Positions 16,956 through 25,709 of a DNA stretch of 64,000 nucleotides are shown piece by piece. Source of the stretch: JALZEG01 sp046263255 (lineage in GTDB: Bacteria > Actinomycetota > CADDZG01 > WHSQ01); the NCBI GenBank assembly GCA_046263255.1, contig JBHELD010000040.1, positions 7,979 to 71,978 on the forward strand. The letters are read 5' to 3'. Each line of letters starts with the position of its first letter. Positions within the stretch are counted from its first letter, which is position 1. The translations under genes were made by a program, and so were the position numbers. A model generated the notes under the pieces. The model saw only the letters and a list, made by a program, of their open reading frames with translations. It did not search any database and was not told the DNA's origin.

Positions 16956-18384
16956 GACACTCGAGAATCTCGCGCAACTGCGCGTCGACCCACCGAGGCA
17001 GTGAGTAGCCGGCGGCGACCTCGCGGCGCGCCTCGAACCGCTCCCTCGCCTCTTCGCCGTTCATGTCCACGGCGACCGCGAGCGCGCCCGCCAGCTCGCT
17101 GATGTCGAACGGGTTGATGATCGTGGCGACATCCCGCAGCGTCTCGGCCGCTCCGCACCCCTCGGAGAGCAGCAACCGGCAATCGCGCTCGTTGACGAGC
17201 GAGCCTTCGTATGCGGTGAGGTTCTGCCCGTCGAGGATGGAGTTGAGGACTATGACGTCTGCCCGCGCCAGCAGCCCCAGGGTGAGCGATACGTCGTCGT
17301 CTACGACGACGCGGATCATCTCGCTGCCGAGGGCTCGATTTCCCTCCGACGCCGCCTGCTGCGCGGCTTCGAGGTACGCGGCGTTCCCGGAGACGTACAG
17401 CCGGTTGGGATTCATCTTCACAACGAGCCGCGCCTCGCGGACTCCCACGTGCTGCTCGGCGGCGGCAGCGAACGCTGCGATCGCGCGCGGCGCGTTCTTG
17501 ATCGGATCGGTGCGCCCCGCGTGCAGCACGAGCTTCCGGTCGCCCACCCACCGCTCTAGCTCACCAAGGATGCGTGGTGGACGTGTCTCGAGCGATGCGG
17601 GACTGTAGCCTAGCGGCATCGCACGCACGCTCGTGCGGCGGTCGCGGTAGAAGACGTCACCCGCGCTGCGGTCTACGCGCGCGCCGGGCACGTTGTCCTC
17701 GATGCAGGACAGCAGGTTGGACGCCCACCTCTGAGCGAAGAAGCCGACGACGTCGGCGGCGAGGAGCCGCTCGAGCATCTCGGTTCTGACATGGGTCGGC
17801 ATTACCCGCCAGCCGTCGGGACTCGGCCACGGCAGGTGCGAGAACAACAGGATCCTCGGGCCGGCGCCGGCACGGTCGCGCAGGAAGCTGGGAACCGCCG
17901 ATAGCTGGTAGTCGTGGACGAGGAAGACCGGGTCGGGGGAGCTCGCGGCGGCGTCCGCCAACGCCGACGCGAACTGCTCGTTGATCGAGAGGTAGGCGGC
18001 CCATCCCCGACGGATCTCGTCGCCGAAGCAAGGCACGCGCCACGTCTCCCAGAGCGAGTGGAGCGCATACCACAGCACGTCCGCTGTGAACCGGTACTGG
18101 AAGAGGTCGAACTCGGCCGGGTCGTGTTGCAGCAGGACGAGTCGCGATGGCTTCTCGCCTGGGAGCGCCGCGTCGAGACCGTCCGGATGCTCCCGAGCGA
18201 CCTCGCGATCGGCGTCTGTCATGGCGCTCGAGAACCAGTTGGTGCCGAGATAACGAGCCTGGTCGGCGACCACGCTGCCGGTTCCGCCCGGTGCGACGGC
18301 GGCGCGGCGCAAGGCACCGGTCACGGAGTCGCGCTCGAACTCGAACGGAGCGCGCTTGGTAGCCATGAAGATGTCTGTGCTCAC
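16948..18384 (-). CDS. GT20 trehalose-6-phosphate-synthase-like (VldE/ValL-like) transferase
   Basis: Product of 478 aa from GTG 18384, chosen for a good ribosome site (GAGGGGG, spacing 5) that overlaps the preceding stop. GT-B fold with OtsA features: LFQYRFTADVLWYALHS, VHDYQLSAVPSFLRD, FLRD loop, LFSHLPWPSPDGW, HAGRTDPIKN (the R-x-D-x-x-K donor site) and LNSILDGQNLTAYEG. OtsA proper makes trehalose-6-phosphate; ValL/VldE homologues join a GDP-cyclitol to an aminocyclitol phosphate. Linkage to a sugar-phosphate cyclase, nucleotidyltransferase and kinase favours the second. No trehalose-6-phosphate phosphatase gene is adjacent. Confidence 0.85.
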   Translation of the reverse strand: MSTDIFMATKRAPFEFERDSVTGALRRAAVAPGGTGSVVADQARYLGTNWFSSAMTDADREVAREHPDGLDAALPGEKPSRLVLLQHDPAEFDLFQYRFTADVLWYALHSLWETWRVPCFGDEIRRGWAAYLSINEQFASALADAAASSPDPVFLVHDYQLSAVPSFLRDRAGAGPRILLFSHLPWPSPDGWRVMPTHVRTEMLERLLAADVVGFFAQRWASNLLSCIEDNVPGARVDRSAGDVFYRDRRTSVRAMPLGYSPASLETRPPRILGELERWVGDRKLVLHAGRTDPIKNAPRAIAAFAAAAEQHVGVREARLVVKMNPNRLYVSGNAAYLEAAQQAASEGNRALGSEMIRVVVDDDVSLTLGLLARADVIVLNSILDGQNLTAYEGSLVNERDCRLLLSEGCGAAETLRDVATIINPFDISELAGALAVAVDMNGEEARERFEARREVAAGYSLPRWVDAQLREILECRG

Positions 18385-18394
18385 GTGGGCCCCC

Positions 18395-19342
18395 TCATGG
18401 CACGCTCGCTCGAAAGCCCTGCACGAGCGTCGAGAATATATCGAGCGCCTCGTCGCGGCCATCGGGGACCGAGACCCGCAGCCGGAAGTCCGTCACGCCG
18501 GCGTCGATCATCTCTCCCACCGCTGCAAACGTCGCGGCCGCGTCGATCGCGCCCCTCTGCGTACGCGCCACGCGCAGCCGCGCCATCACTCTGACCCTCA
18601 CCGGATCGCGGCCGGCGTCGGCAAGAGCCTCGCGCATGAGTGGCATCGTGTCGACGATCTGCTCGGCCGCCGGACCCCACGGGATCCACCCCGTACCGAA
18701 CCGCGCAACGCGCTCGACGACGAGCGGGTGGAACGAGCCACTGATCCAGAGCGGGACGCCGCCGGGTTGCAGCGGCTTCGGCATCTGGTGGATACCTGCG
18801 AAGGTCAGATGCCCGTCCGAGACACTCGCGGCTCTGTTGCGCCACAACTCGGTGCACACCGATAACGTGTGGTCCAACAGCCTTCCGCGCTGGTCGAATC
18901 TCAGCCCCGCGGCATCGTATTCGGCCTGCTGCCATCCGACGCCGACGCCGAGATCGAGGCGCCCGGCCGAGAGGACGTCAAGGGTCGTCGCCATCTTCGC
19001 CAGCACGATCGGACGCCGAAGAGCCGCCTGCAGCACCACAGTTCCGAGACGAACGCGCGAGGTGACGGTCGCCACCGCCGCGAGCATCACCAGCGGCTCC
19101 AGCCACATGCCGTCTGGACCGGTAGGTTGCACACCCCCCTCGATGCCACCGAGACGGGGGTCGCCGTACGCGTCGAGCGACTCGCCGAACGCCACGTGGT
19201 CGGGCACTACGACACGGTCGACGCCCGACTCTTCCAGCATGACTGCCACGTCGAGCACACGACGTGCGGTCGGGTGATCGCCCTCAGAATCCGAGACAGT
19301 CGGGAGCGCGATCGACAACCGGGCGCTGTCGGCGACGATCAC
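18395..19342 (-). CDS. LLM-class F420-dependent-type oxidoreductase
   Basis: Product of 315 aa, luciferase-like TIM barrel. Typical elements: VPDHVAFGESLDAYGDP, ATVTSRVRLGTVVLQAALRRP, SAGRLDLGVGVGWQQAEYDAAG and FGTGWIPW. Such enzymes use F420 (sometimes FMN) for hydride transfer. The GTG start overlaps the preceding stop (GTGA) and has a GGGAGGAG ribosome site 5 nt upstream. In the cluster it may reduce or oxidise a cyclitol intermediate, for example the ring double bond; that is inference. Confidence 0.88.
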   Translation of the reverse strand: MIVADSARLSIALPTVSDSEGDHPTARRVLDVAVMLEESGVDRVVVPDHVAFGESLDAYGDPRLGGIEGGVQPTGPDGMWLEPLVMLAAVATVTSRVRLGTVVLQAALRRPIVLAKMATTLDVLSAGRLDLGVGVGWQQAEYDAAGLRFDQRGRLLDHTLSVCTELWRNRAASVSDGHLTFAGIHQMPKPLQPGGVPLWISGSFHPLVVERVARFGTGWIPWGPAAEQIVDTMPLMREALADAGRDPVRVRVMARLRVARTQRGAIDAAATFAAVGEMIDAGVTDFRLRVSVPDGRDEALDIFSTLVQGFRASVP

Positions 19343-20241
19343 TCCGGCTCCTCCCGGCGCAGGTCGCGCGCGGCGGTGCGGATGCCGCGCGCCGCGAAGC
19401 CGTCCAGGGCTCGGATGGACTGCGCGCGCCTCGAGCGCAGGCACGAGTTCGTTGGTCGGTCGGCGTATTGGGTCTCGCTGGCGGGCACGGCGACGACGTT
19501 GGTGGGCGGCAGACAAAAGGTCTCCGCGATCGCGCGTGCCCACGTAACTCGGTCGACACGATCGGGCCCGCCCAAGTGCAACGTTCCGGTTGGCTTCTCG
19601 TGGATCAGCCGTGAGACGGCGTCGGCGACGTCCGCGACTACTACGGGAGTCGTCCACTGGTCGTACGGCGCGCTCAGGATGTCTCCCCGGCGCAAGGTGC
19701 GAATGGTGCGGTCGAAGAACGTCTCACGCGCACCGGCCCGTTTCCAGCCGTACACGAGGCTGATCCGGTGGACCAGGGCATTCCCGCGGGCCGACACGAC
19801 GTGCTCGGCCGCGAGCTTCGCCCGCCCGTAGGCATTAGCGGGACACGTGTCGTCGTCCTCGGCGTACGCCTCCCTTGCACCGGGAAAGACGTTGTCGGTC
19901 GACAGCAGCAGCAACCAGGCGTCGGTGGCGGCGACGATGCTCGCCGCGGCGGTGAGATGAGCGGCCATAGCGGCCGCGGGATTGGCCGTGCACCACTCGA
20001 TGCTCGACGGGCCGTGTGCCAGAACGACCGCGGTCGGGCGGACCTCGTCACACAGCCGGCGGCACGCCGCGGCATCGGTCACGTCGAGCGGCTTCCACGA
20101 ACTATCGTGTCCCGCCGGCGCGTGGCGCGAACACGTCGCGACGAGGGTTCCGGCCCGGCGCATCTCGGCCGTGATCGCGTCGCCGAGCAGACCGGTGCCG
20201 ACCACGAGAACGCGGTCCTTACCGACGTCGGCTACCACCAC
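19339..20241 (-). CDS. RmlD-like NAD(P)-dependent sugar reductase/epimerase
   Basis: Product of 300 aa, extended SDR fold. NAD(P)-binding VLVVGTGLLGDAI at the N-terminus (GxGxLG variant), a Ser-Thr-Asp region LLLSTDNVFPG and the catalytic YGRAKLAAE (YxxxK). The closest general type is dTDP-4-dehydrorhamnose reductase. Start GTG 20241 overlaps the TIM-barrel gene by 10 nt and the stop overlaps the LLM gene by 4 nt. Probably a ketone reduction on the pathway intermediate. Confidence 0.85.
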   Translation of the reverse strand: MVVADVGKDRVLVVGTGLLGDAITAEMRRAGTLVATCSRHAPAGHDSSWKPLDVTDAAACRRLCDEVRPTAVVLAHGPSSIEWCTANPAAAMAAHLTAAASIVAATDAWLLLLSTDNVFPGAREAYAEDDDTCPANAYGRAKLAAEHVVSARGNALVHRISLVYGWKRAGARETFFDRTIRTLRRGDILSAPYDQWTTPVVVADVADAVSRLIHEKPTGTLHLGGPDRVDRVTWARAIAETFCLPPTNVVAVPASETQYADRPTNSCLRSRRAQSIRALDGFAARGIRTAARDLRREEPE

Positions 20242-21188
20242 CGCCGTTCCCGGCTCGTCTCGAGCAGCAGTGGTCCGAGGAACTGGAGACCCCGACGGGC
20301 GCCTTCGACACGTCCCATCGTCGGGTCCTCGTGCTCCACCGCGACGACACCCGTGTAGCCGATCAGGTGCAACTCGGTAAGGATGCTCGGCCAGTTGAGC
20401 TCGCCCCAGCCAGGAACTCGGAACCGGAAGTTCCGCATGATGTCGCCGTACTTCGGTCGCGCGATGAAGTGCTCCCTGGTGGTGGGCCGCGCATGCTCGA
20501 CGTCCTTGGCGTGGACGTAGAGAACGTGGGCGCCGAACTCGCGGATGAACGACACCGGATCCACACCCGCGAGGACGAGGTTCCCGGTGTCGAGATTAAG
20601 CCCCCAGGACTTGAAGTCCCGGAACATCTCGATGCTCTCGCGGGCCGTCCATGACTCGTAAACCACCTGCTTGGGATGTAGCTCGTGCGCGAAGGCCACG
20701 CCGTACTCGTCGTAAACCGCGAGGATGCCGCTCCACACTTCTTGCATCGCCTCGAGGTTGACCTCCCAGCCGCGCTCACCCGGCCAGTGGAACCACCGTG
20801 AGTAATCGGGACAGCCGGTGAAGCCGGTGACGATCCGCACGCCGAGCGCGTCGGCGGCGCGGGCGGTGTCCTTCATCCTTCGGATACCGAACGTTCTCTT
20901 CTCCTCGGCGGTCCCACGAAAGAAGCCGTTCGTCACTTCGTGGTGGGGACCGAGCACGAGTTGGCCGTCGCGGTGGTTGCTGAGCGCCGATACCGTGATC
21001 GGCACCTCATCGAGCAACGCCTTGACGGCGCGGCACGAGTCCGCATCGAGCAGATCGTCCAACTGCACAAGGGCGAAGCCGGTGTCGACGGAGAGCTCGA
21101 TGTCCGTCACCGACAGATCGGCGAACACCTTTGCCGCCTCTGCGAGCGGCACGTCCGAGAGAAGGTTAGACGTCAGGCCGAGACGCAC
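20232..21188 (-). CDS. sugar phosphate isomerase/epimerase (TIM barrel)
   Basis: Product of 318 aa of the xylose-isomerase-like/AP-endonuclease-2 fold. Metal-site segments are recognisable: AFAHELHPKQ (Glu), LNLDTGNLVLAG (Asp), YVHAKDVEH (His, Asp) and VVAVEHEDP (Glu). Usual activity is aldose-ketose isomerisation or C2/C3 epimerisation. GTG start, overlapping the 3' end of the sugar-phosphate cyclase by 23 nt. In validamycin-type routes an epimerase acts right after the cyclase; this could be an unrelated protein doing that step, which is inference. Confidence 0.83.
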   Translation of the reverse strand: MRLGLTSNLLSDVPLAEAAKVFADLSVTDIELSVDTGFALVQLDDLLDADSCRAVKALLDEVPITVSALSNHRDGQLVLGPHHEVTNGFFRGTAEEKRTFGIRRMKDTARAADALGVRIVTGFTGCPDYSRWFHWPGERGWEVNLEAMQEVWSGILAVYDEYGVAFAHELHPKQVVYESWTARESIEMFRDFKSWGLNLDTGNLVLAGVDPVSFIREFGAHVLYVHAKDVEHARPTTREHFIARPKYGDIMRNFRFRVPGWGELNWPSILTELHLIGYTGVVAVEHEDPTMGRVEGARRGLQFLGPLLLETSRERRWW

Positions 21189-22416
21189 TTGACCGCCCTG
21201 CCAGGTTTTCGAGCGCCGAGAGGTAAGAGGCCCACGAGAGGTCGTCGCGTATCACGACTGCTCCGATGTCTGCGGGCAAGACGAAGTTCAGCGCGCCGTT
21301 GCGGATACGTTTGATCATCTCGATGTGGGCCCACACCGAGGCGAACAAGTCACGAGGGACGCTGGTAGGAAGCGCGAGACGCCGAAGGGTGCCGATGATC
21401 CGGTTGCGCGTGTCCTCCGTGCAGATCCCCGCTTGGGCGGAGACTTCGGTCGCCGCGGCAATCCCCACGCTGACCGCTTCACCGTGACGGTAGATGCGGT
21501 AGCCGGTGGCCGACTCGAGCGCGTGCCCGATCGAGTGTCCGAAGTTCAGGACCCGGCGAAGATCTCGCTCGAACGGGTCGTCCGCCAGGAGCGCCAGCTT
21601 GGCCGCGATGGAACGTCGAACGATCTCGCCCAGGGGATCGGCGTCTGCGAGATCGAGTCCTTCGACGAGAGCGAACAGGCGAGCGTCCGCGATCACGGCG
21701 ACCTTGACGACCTCGGCGAGCCCGTTGCTGATCTCGCGGCGCGGGAGCGAGCGCATGAGATCGACGTCGATGAGAACCTGCACGGGGTGGTAGAAGGCCC
21801 CGATGAGGTTCTTGGCCTCGGGGTGGTTGACGGCGACCTTGCCGCCGATGGCACCGTCGACCTGGGCCATCAGCGTCGTGGGGACGTTGACGTACGGCAG
21901 GCCGCGCATGTAGAGCGACGCGACCAGACCAACGAGGTCGCACAGGACACCGCCCCCGATCGCGAGCAACGTCGTACGACGCTCTGCGCCGGCGTGCCGC
22001 AACTCGTCGAGCAGCCGCGTCGCCGTACCGCGGGACTTGGACCGCTCTCCGGGGTGCACGACGATCACCTTCGACGGGAGGCCGAGGCTGCGGAGACTAT
22101 CGACGACTTCGGCGCCCAACGCCTTCCCGAGGCGACCGTCGATGATAACCAGGACCGACTTGCTGTCGATGGAGCGCATGACCGGCAGCATCGCCCGGCC
22201 GATGTCACGCGCGATGCCCTTCTCGATCAGGATCTCGTACCGCTCGTCCCGGACTACGCGGATGTGGAACGCCGCGGGTGACTCGTTCCACGCCAGCCGA
22301 CTGGCCGGCGGTGACACCGATTCATCAGGAGGGATCGAATCGAAAGCCTCTGCCGGCTGCATCGCAGGTATCAGCGTTGCGGTATCGCTCGATTGCAGCC
22401 GCAGATTCGACTCCAT
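21166..22416 (-). CDS. sugar-phosphate cyclase (DHQ synthase / C7-cyclitol synthase superfamily)
   Basis: Product of 416 aa with a 60-residue N-terminal extension before the NAD-binding domain. Visible: GGGVLCDLVGLVASLYMRG, VPTTLMAQVDGAIGGK, NHPEAKNLIGAFYHP, and the three zinc ligands in NGLAEVVK, NFGHSIGHALE and RHGEAVS. The lysine-rich DKK motif near the C-terminus of AroB is changed (MIKRIRNG). It therefore looks like a cyclase close to, but not identical with, 3-dehydroquinate synthase; no other shikimate gene is present. First gene of a six-gene coupled operon ending with the kinase. Which cyclitol it makes (2-epi-5-epi-valiolone, 2-epi-valiolone, DHQ or other) cannot be decided by eye. 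Confidence 0.82.
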   Translation of the reverse strand: MESNLRLQSSDTATLIPAMQPAEAFDSIPPDESVSPPASRLAWNESPAAFHIRVVRDERYEILIEKGIARDIGRAMLPVMRSIDSKSVLVIIDGRLGKALGAEVVDSLRSLGLPSKVIVVHPGERSKSRGTATRLLDELRHAGAERRTTLLAIGGGVLCDLVGLVASLYMRGLPYVNVPTTLMAQVDGAIGGKVAVNHPEAKNLIGAFYHPVQVLIDVDLMRSLPRREISNGLAEVVKVAVIADARLFALVEGLDLADADPLGEIVRRSIAAKLALLADDPFERDLRRVLNFGHSIGHALESATGYRIYRHGEAVSVGIAAATEVSAQAGICTEDTRNRIIGTLRRLALPTSVPRDLFASVWAHIEMIKRIRNGALNFVLPADIGAVVIRDDLSWASYLSALENLAGRSSASRPDV

Positions 22417-22568
22417 ATGAGCAAGCCCCCCAAACGATCCCTTGTCGCCGCCAGGCCTGGCTGCACAGAATAGTATCGATGGCCACCGGTCGCGGGGGGT
22501 GATCCAGAACGCCAGGCGTGCCGTGGCCTGATCGTGGTGGCTTAGTGGAACGTCATGCGCGACGCGCG

Positions 22569-23915
22569 CTAGAGCAGCGGCAGGTAGCGCTCGACCTCGT
22601 AGGGCGAGACGTACGACTTGTACTGCTCCCATTCCGCCCGCTTGTTGCGCAGCAGGTACTCGAAGACCTGCTCGCCGAGCGCCTCGGCGACGAGCTCCGA
22701 CGCCTCCATCTCCTTGACCGCCTCGTAGAGGTCGTCGGGGAGCTGCTGGATCCCGCGCGCGCGGCGCTCGCCGTCGGTCATCTCGTAGATGTTGTCGGTC
22801 GCCTCGGGCGGAAGGTCGTAGCCCTCGTCGATCCCCTTCATCCCGGCGGCGAGGATGACCGAGAACGCGAGGTACGGGTTGCACGCGGGGTCGGGCGAGC
22901 GCAGCTCGATGCGCGTCGACTGGCCCTTGCGCGGCTTGTACATCGGCACGCGCACCAGGGCCGACCGGTTGTGCCGGCCCCAGCACACGTAGACGGGGGC
23001 CTCCGTCACGGGATAGCCGGGGCCGAGCGTGAGCCGCTTGTAGGAGTTCACCCACTGGTTGGTGACCGCGGTGATCTCGCGCGCGTGCCGCAGCACGCCC
23101 GCGAGGAAGGCCCTCGCCACCTTGGAGAGGTGGTACTCGTCGGAGGAGTCGTGGAAGGCGTTCTGGTTCCCTTCGAACAGCGACATGTGCGTGTGCATCC
23201 CGGAGCCGGGCAGGTCCGTGCGCGGCTTCGGCATGAACGTCGCGTACATGCCGCGCTCCGACGCCAGCTCCTTGACCGCGACGCGAAACGTCATCACGGA
23301 GTCGGCCATCGTGAGCGCGTCCGCGTGGCGCAGGTCGATCTCGTGCTGTGACGGCGCGACCTCGTGGTGCGAGAACTCCACGGGGATGCCCATGCGCTCC
23401 AGTGCCTCGATCGTCTCGCGCCGCAGCTCCTGCGTGACGTCGCGCGGCGTGAGGTCGAAGTATCCGCCGGCGTCGATCGGCGTCGCGTCGTCGGGGCTGC
23501 GGAAAACGAAGAACTCCATCTCCGGGTGGACGTAGAACGTGAACCCACGCTCGCCGGCGCGGTCGAGGGTGCGTCGCAGCACGTAACGCGGGTCGCCCCA
23601 GAACGGGCGGCCGTCGGGGGTGTAGACGTCGCAGAACATCCGGGCGCCCCCGGTCTCGTCGCGGCCGCCCGGCGACCGCATGATCTGGAACGTCGTCGCG
23701 TCCGGCCGCGCGAGCATGTCCGACTCCTGGACGCGGGCGAAGCCCTCGATCGCGGAGCCGTCGAACCCGATGCCCTCCTCGAAGGCCTGCTCGAGCTCCT
23801 CCGACGTGACCGCGAACGACTTGAGGAACCCCAGCACGTCGGTGAACCACAGCCACACGAGCCGGATCCCGCGTTCGCCGACCGTCCGCAGCACGTAGTC
23901 CTGTTGTCTCTCCAC
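22569..23915 (-). CDS. glnA2: second glutamine synthetase type I (GlnA2-like)
   Basis: Product of 448 aa, the length of actinobacterial GlnA2. It keeps GFDGSAIEGFAR, HPEMEFFVF, SHHEVAPSQHEID, KPRTDLPGSGMH and HNRSALVRVP. The region of the adenylylation loop reads DNIYEMTDGERRARG rather than NLYxLPPEE, so control by GlnE is doubtful. Divergent from nadE; the 58-nt gap holds a GTAAC-n6-GAAAC GlnR site. In Mycobacterium tuberculosis glnA2 sits next to glnE; here the cyclitol-like cluster separates them. Confidence 0.93.
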   Translation of the reverse strand: MERQQDYVLRTVGERGIRLVWLWFTDVLGFLKSFAVTSEELEQAFEEGIGFDGSAIEGFARVQESDMLARPDATTFQIMRSPGGRDETGGARMFCDVYTPDGRPFWGDPRYVLRRTLDRAGERGFTFYVHPEMEFFVFRSPDDATPIDAGGYFDLTPRDVTQELRRETIEALERMGIPVEFSHHEVAPSQHEIDLRHADALTMADSVMTFRVAVKELASERGMYATFMPKPRTDLPGSGMHTHMSLFEGNQNAFHDSSDEYHLSKVARAFLAGVLRHAREITAVTNQWVNSYKRLTLGPGYPVTEAPVYVCWGRHNRSALVRVPMYKPRKGQSTRIELRSPDPACNPYLAFSVILAAGMKGIDEGYDLPPEATDNIYEMTDGERRARGIQQLPDDLYEAVKEMEASELVAEALGEQVFEYLLRNKRAEWEQYKSYVSPYEVERYLPLL

Positions 23916-23937
23916 GACCGAACCCTACGCCCGTCAA

Positions 23938-23953
23938 GTTTCGGAATCGTTAC
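23938..23953 (-). promoter_or_regulatory. GlnR box (two half-sites) between glnA2 and nadE
   Basis: On the minus strand GTAAC (23953-23949), 6-nt spacer, GAAAC (23942-23938). It is the same a-b half of the GlnR box seen twice upstream of glnA, located 22 nt before the glnA2 start and 20 nt before nadE. It could serve either gene. Confidence 0.7.
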
Positions 23954-23973
23954 GGCGGCTCTACGCTTGAGCC

Positions 23974-25692
23974 GTGATCCGCATGGCGCTGGCCCAGCTC
24001 AACCTGATCGTCGGCGACGTCGACGGGAACCGGCGGCGCCTGGTCGAGGCGGTCGAGTGGGCGCGCGGGGCGGGGGCCCAGGTCCTCGTGGCGCCGGAGC
24101 TCGCCACGACCGGCTACCCGCCCGACGACCTGCTGCTGAAGGAGTCGTTCCTGCGGGCGAACGTGGACGCGCTGCGACAGGTGGCCGCGGCGACCGGCGA
24201 CCTCCTTGCCTTCGTCGGGTTCGTCCAGCCGACGTCGCGCGCCCTGTACAACGCGGCCGCGATATGCCACGGCGGCGAGGTCGCGGGCGTCTACCGCAAG
24301 CACCGGCTCCCGAACTACGGCGTGTTCGACGAGCTCCGCTACTTCGACCCGGGCCGCGGGCACACGCTGGTCGAGACGCCGGACGGCGTGATCGGGGTCT
24401 GCATCTGCGAGGACGCGTGGAGCCCGCGGGGGCCCGTCGTCAGCCAGGGCGACGCGGGCGCGCAGGTCGTCGTGAACGTAAACGCGTCGCCGTGGCACAA
24501 GCACAAGCTCGGCGAACGGATCGACATGCTGGGCGAGCGGGCGCGGCGCGCGCGCGCGTCGATCGTCTACGTGAACCAGATCGGCGGTCAGGACGAGCTG
24601 GTGTTCGACGGCGGGTCGCTCGTGATCGACCCCGCCGGCGAGGTGGCGGCGCGGCTCCCGCAATTCGAGGAGGCGCTCGCGGTCGTCGACGTGCCGCTCG
24701 GGGAGACCCGCCCCACGCGTCATCCCTCGATCCGGCGCATCTCGCTGGAGCTCCGGCCCGCGGGCGGCGAGGTCAGGCTGCCCAACCCCGGGGACCTCGG
24801 CCCGGAGGCCGAGGTCTACACCGCGCTGTGCCTCGCCCTGAGGGACTACGCGTCGAAGAACCGCTTCGAGAAGATCGTGGTCGGGCTCTCGGGCGGCATC
24901 GACTCGACGCTGGTCGCGACGATCGCGACGGACGCGCTGGGGCCGGACGCGGTGCTGGGCGTGTCGATGCCGTCCGAGCTCTCCTCCACGCACTCCGTCG
25001 AGGATGCGAAGCTCCTGTCGGCGAACCTCGGCATCGAGATGCTGGAGATCCCGATCTCCCCTCCGTACCACGCGTACCTCGACGTGATGAGGGACACGTT
25101 CGGCGCGACGGAGCCGGGGCTTGCGGAGGAGAACCTCCAGGCGCGCATCCGGGGAAACCTGTTGATGGCGATCTCGAACCGTTACGGGCACCTCGTCGTC
25201 GCCACGGGCAACAAGTCCGAGATGGCGTGCGGCTACGCGACGCTCTACGGCGACATGGCGGGCGGGTTCGCGCTGCTGAAGGACGTCTTCAAGACCGAGG
25301 TCTACGCGCTCGCGCGCTACCGAAACACGCTCGGTCGCGTGATCCCCGAGAGCGTGCTGACGAAGGCACCCTCCGCGGAGCTGCGTCCGAACCAGAAGGA
25401 CTCCGACACGCTGCCGCCCTACGACGTCCTCGACCCGATCCTCGAGGACTACGTCGAGGACGATTCGGGGATCGAGGAGATGGTGGCCGCAGGGCGCGAC
25501 CGCGCGACGGTCGAGCGGGTCGTGGCGCTCGTGGACCGGGCCGAGTACAAGCGGCGCCAGGCTCCGCCCGGGCCCAAGGTCACGACCAAGGCGTTCGGCC
25601 GGGACCGCCGGCTCCCGATCACCAACCACTGGCGAGAGGGCGCGCCGGCGCCGCTCCCGTCGAAGGTCGTCGGCGAGCAGGCCCCGGAGTAG
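23974..25692 (+). CDS. nadE: glutamine-dependent NAD+ synthetase
   Basis: Product of 572 aa with two domains. The N-terminal nitrilase-fold glutaminase carries the Glu42 (APELATTGYP), Lys (YRKHRLPNYGVFDE) and Cys (GVCICEDAW) triad; the C-terminal synthetase has the PP-loop GLSGGIDSTLVATIA. Uses glutamine to amidate NaAD to NAD+. The start is GTG preceded by TACGCT (23962-23967) with 6 nt between, a leaderless pattern. Use of glutamine and the shared intergenic GlnR box tie it to the nitrogen genes around it. Confidence 0.95.
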   Translation: MIRMALAQLNLIVGDVDGNRRRLVEAVEWARGAGAQVLVAPELATTGYPPDDLLLKESFLRANVDALRQVAAATGDLLAFVGFVQPTSRALYNAAAICHGGEVAGVYRKHRLPNYGVFDELRYFDPGRGHTLVETPDGVIGVCICEDAWSPRGPVVSQGDAGAQVVVNVNASPWHKHKLGERIDMLGERARRARASIVYVNQIGGQDELVFDGGSLVIDPAGEVAARLPQFEEALAVVDVPLGETRPTRHPSIRRISLELRPAGGEVRLPNPGDLGPEAEVYTALCLALRDYASKNRFEKIVVGLSGGIDSTLVATIATDALGPDAVLGVSMPSELSSTHSVEDAKLLSANLGIEMLEIPISPPYHAYLDVMRDTFGATEPGLAEENLQARIRGNLLMAISNRYGHLVVATGNKSEMACGYATLYGDMAGGFALLKDVFKTEVYALARYRNTLGRVIPESVLTKAPSAELRPNQKDSDTLPPYDVLDPILEDYVEDDSGIEEMVAAGRDRATVERVVALVDRAEYKRRQAPPGPKVTTKAFGRDRRLPITNHWREGAPAPLPSKVVGEQAPE

Positions 25693-25709
25693 TCCACCAT
25701 TGAGGGGTC

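Noticed and set aside
16948..18384. Plain trehalose synthesis (otsA) gene
   Set aside because: Not excluded, but it is embedded in a coupled operon with a sugar-phosphate cyclase and without a phosphatase gene, which fits a pseudoglycosyltransferase role better.
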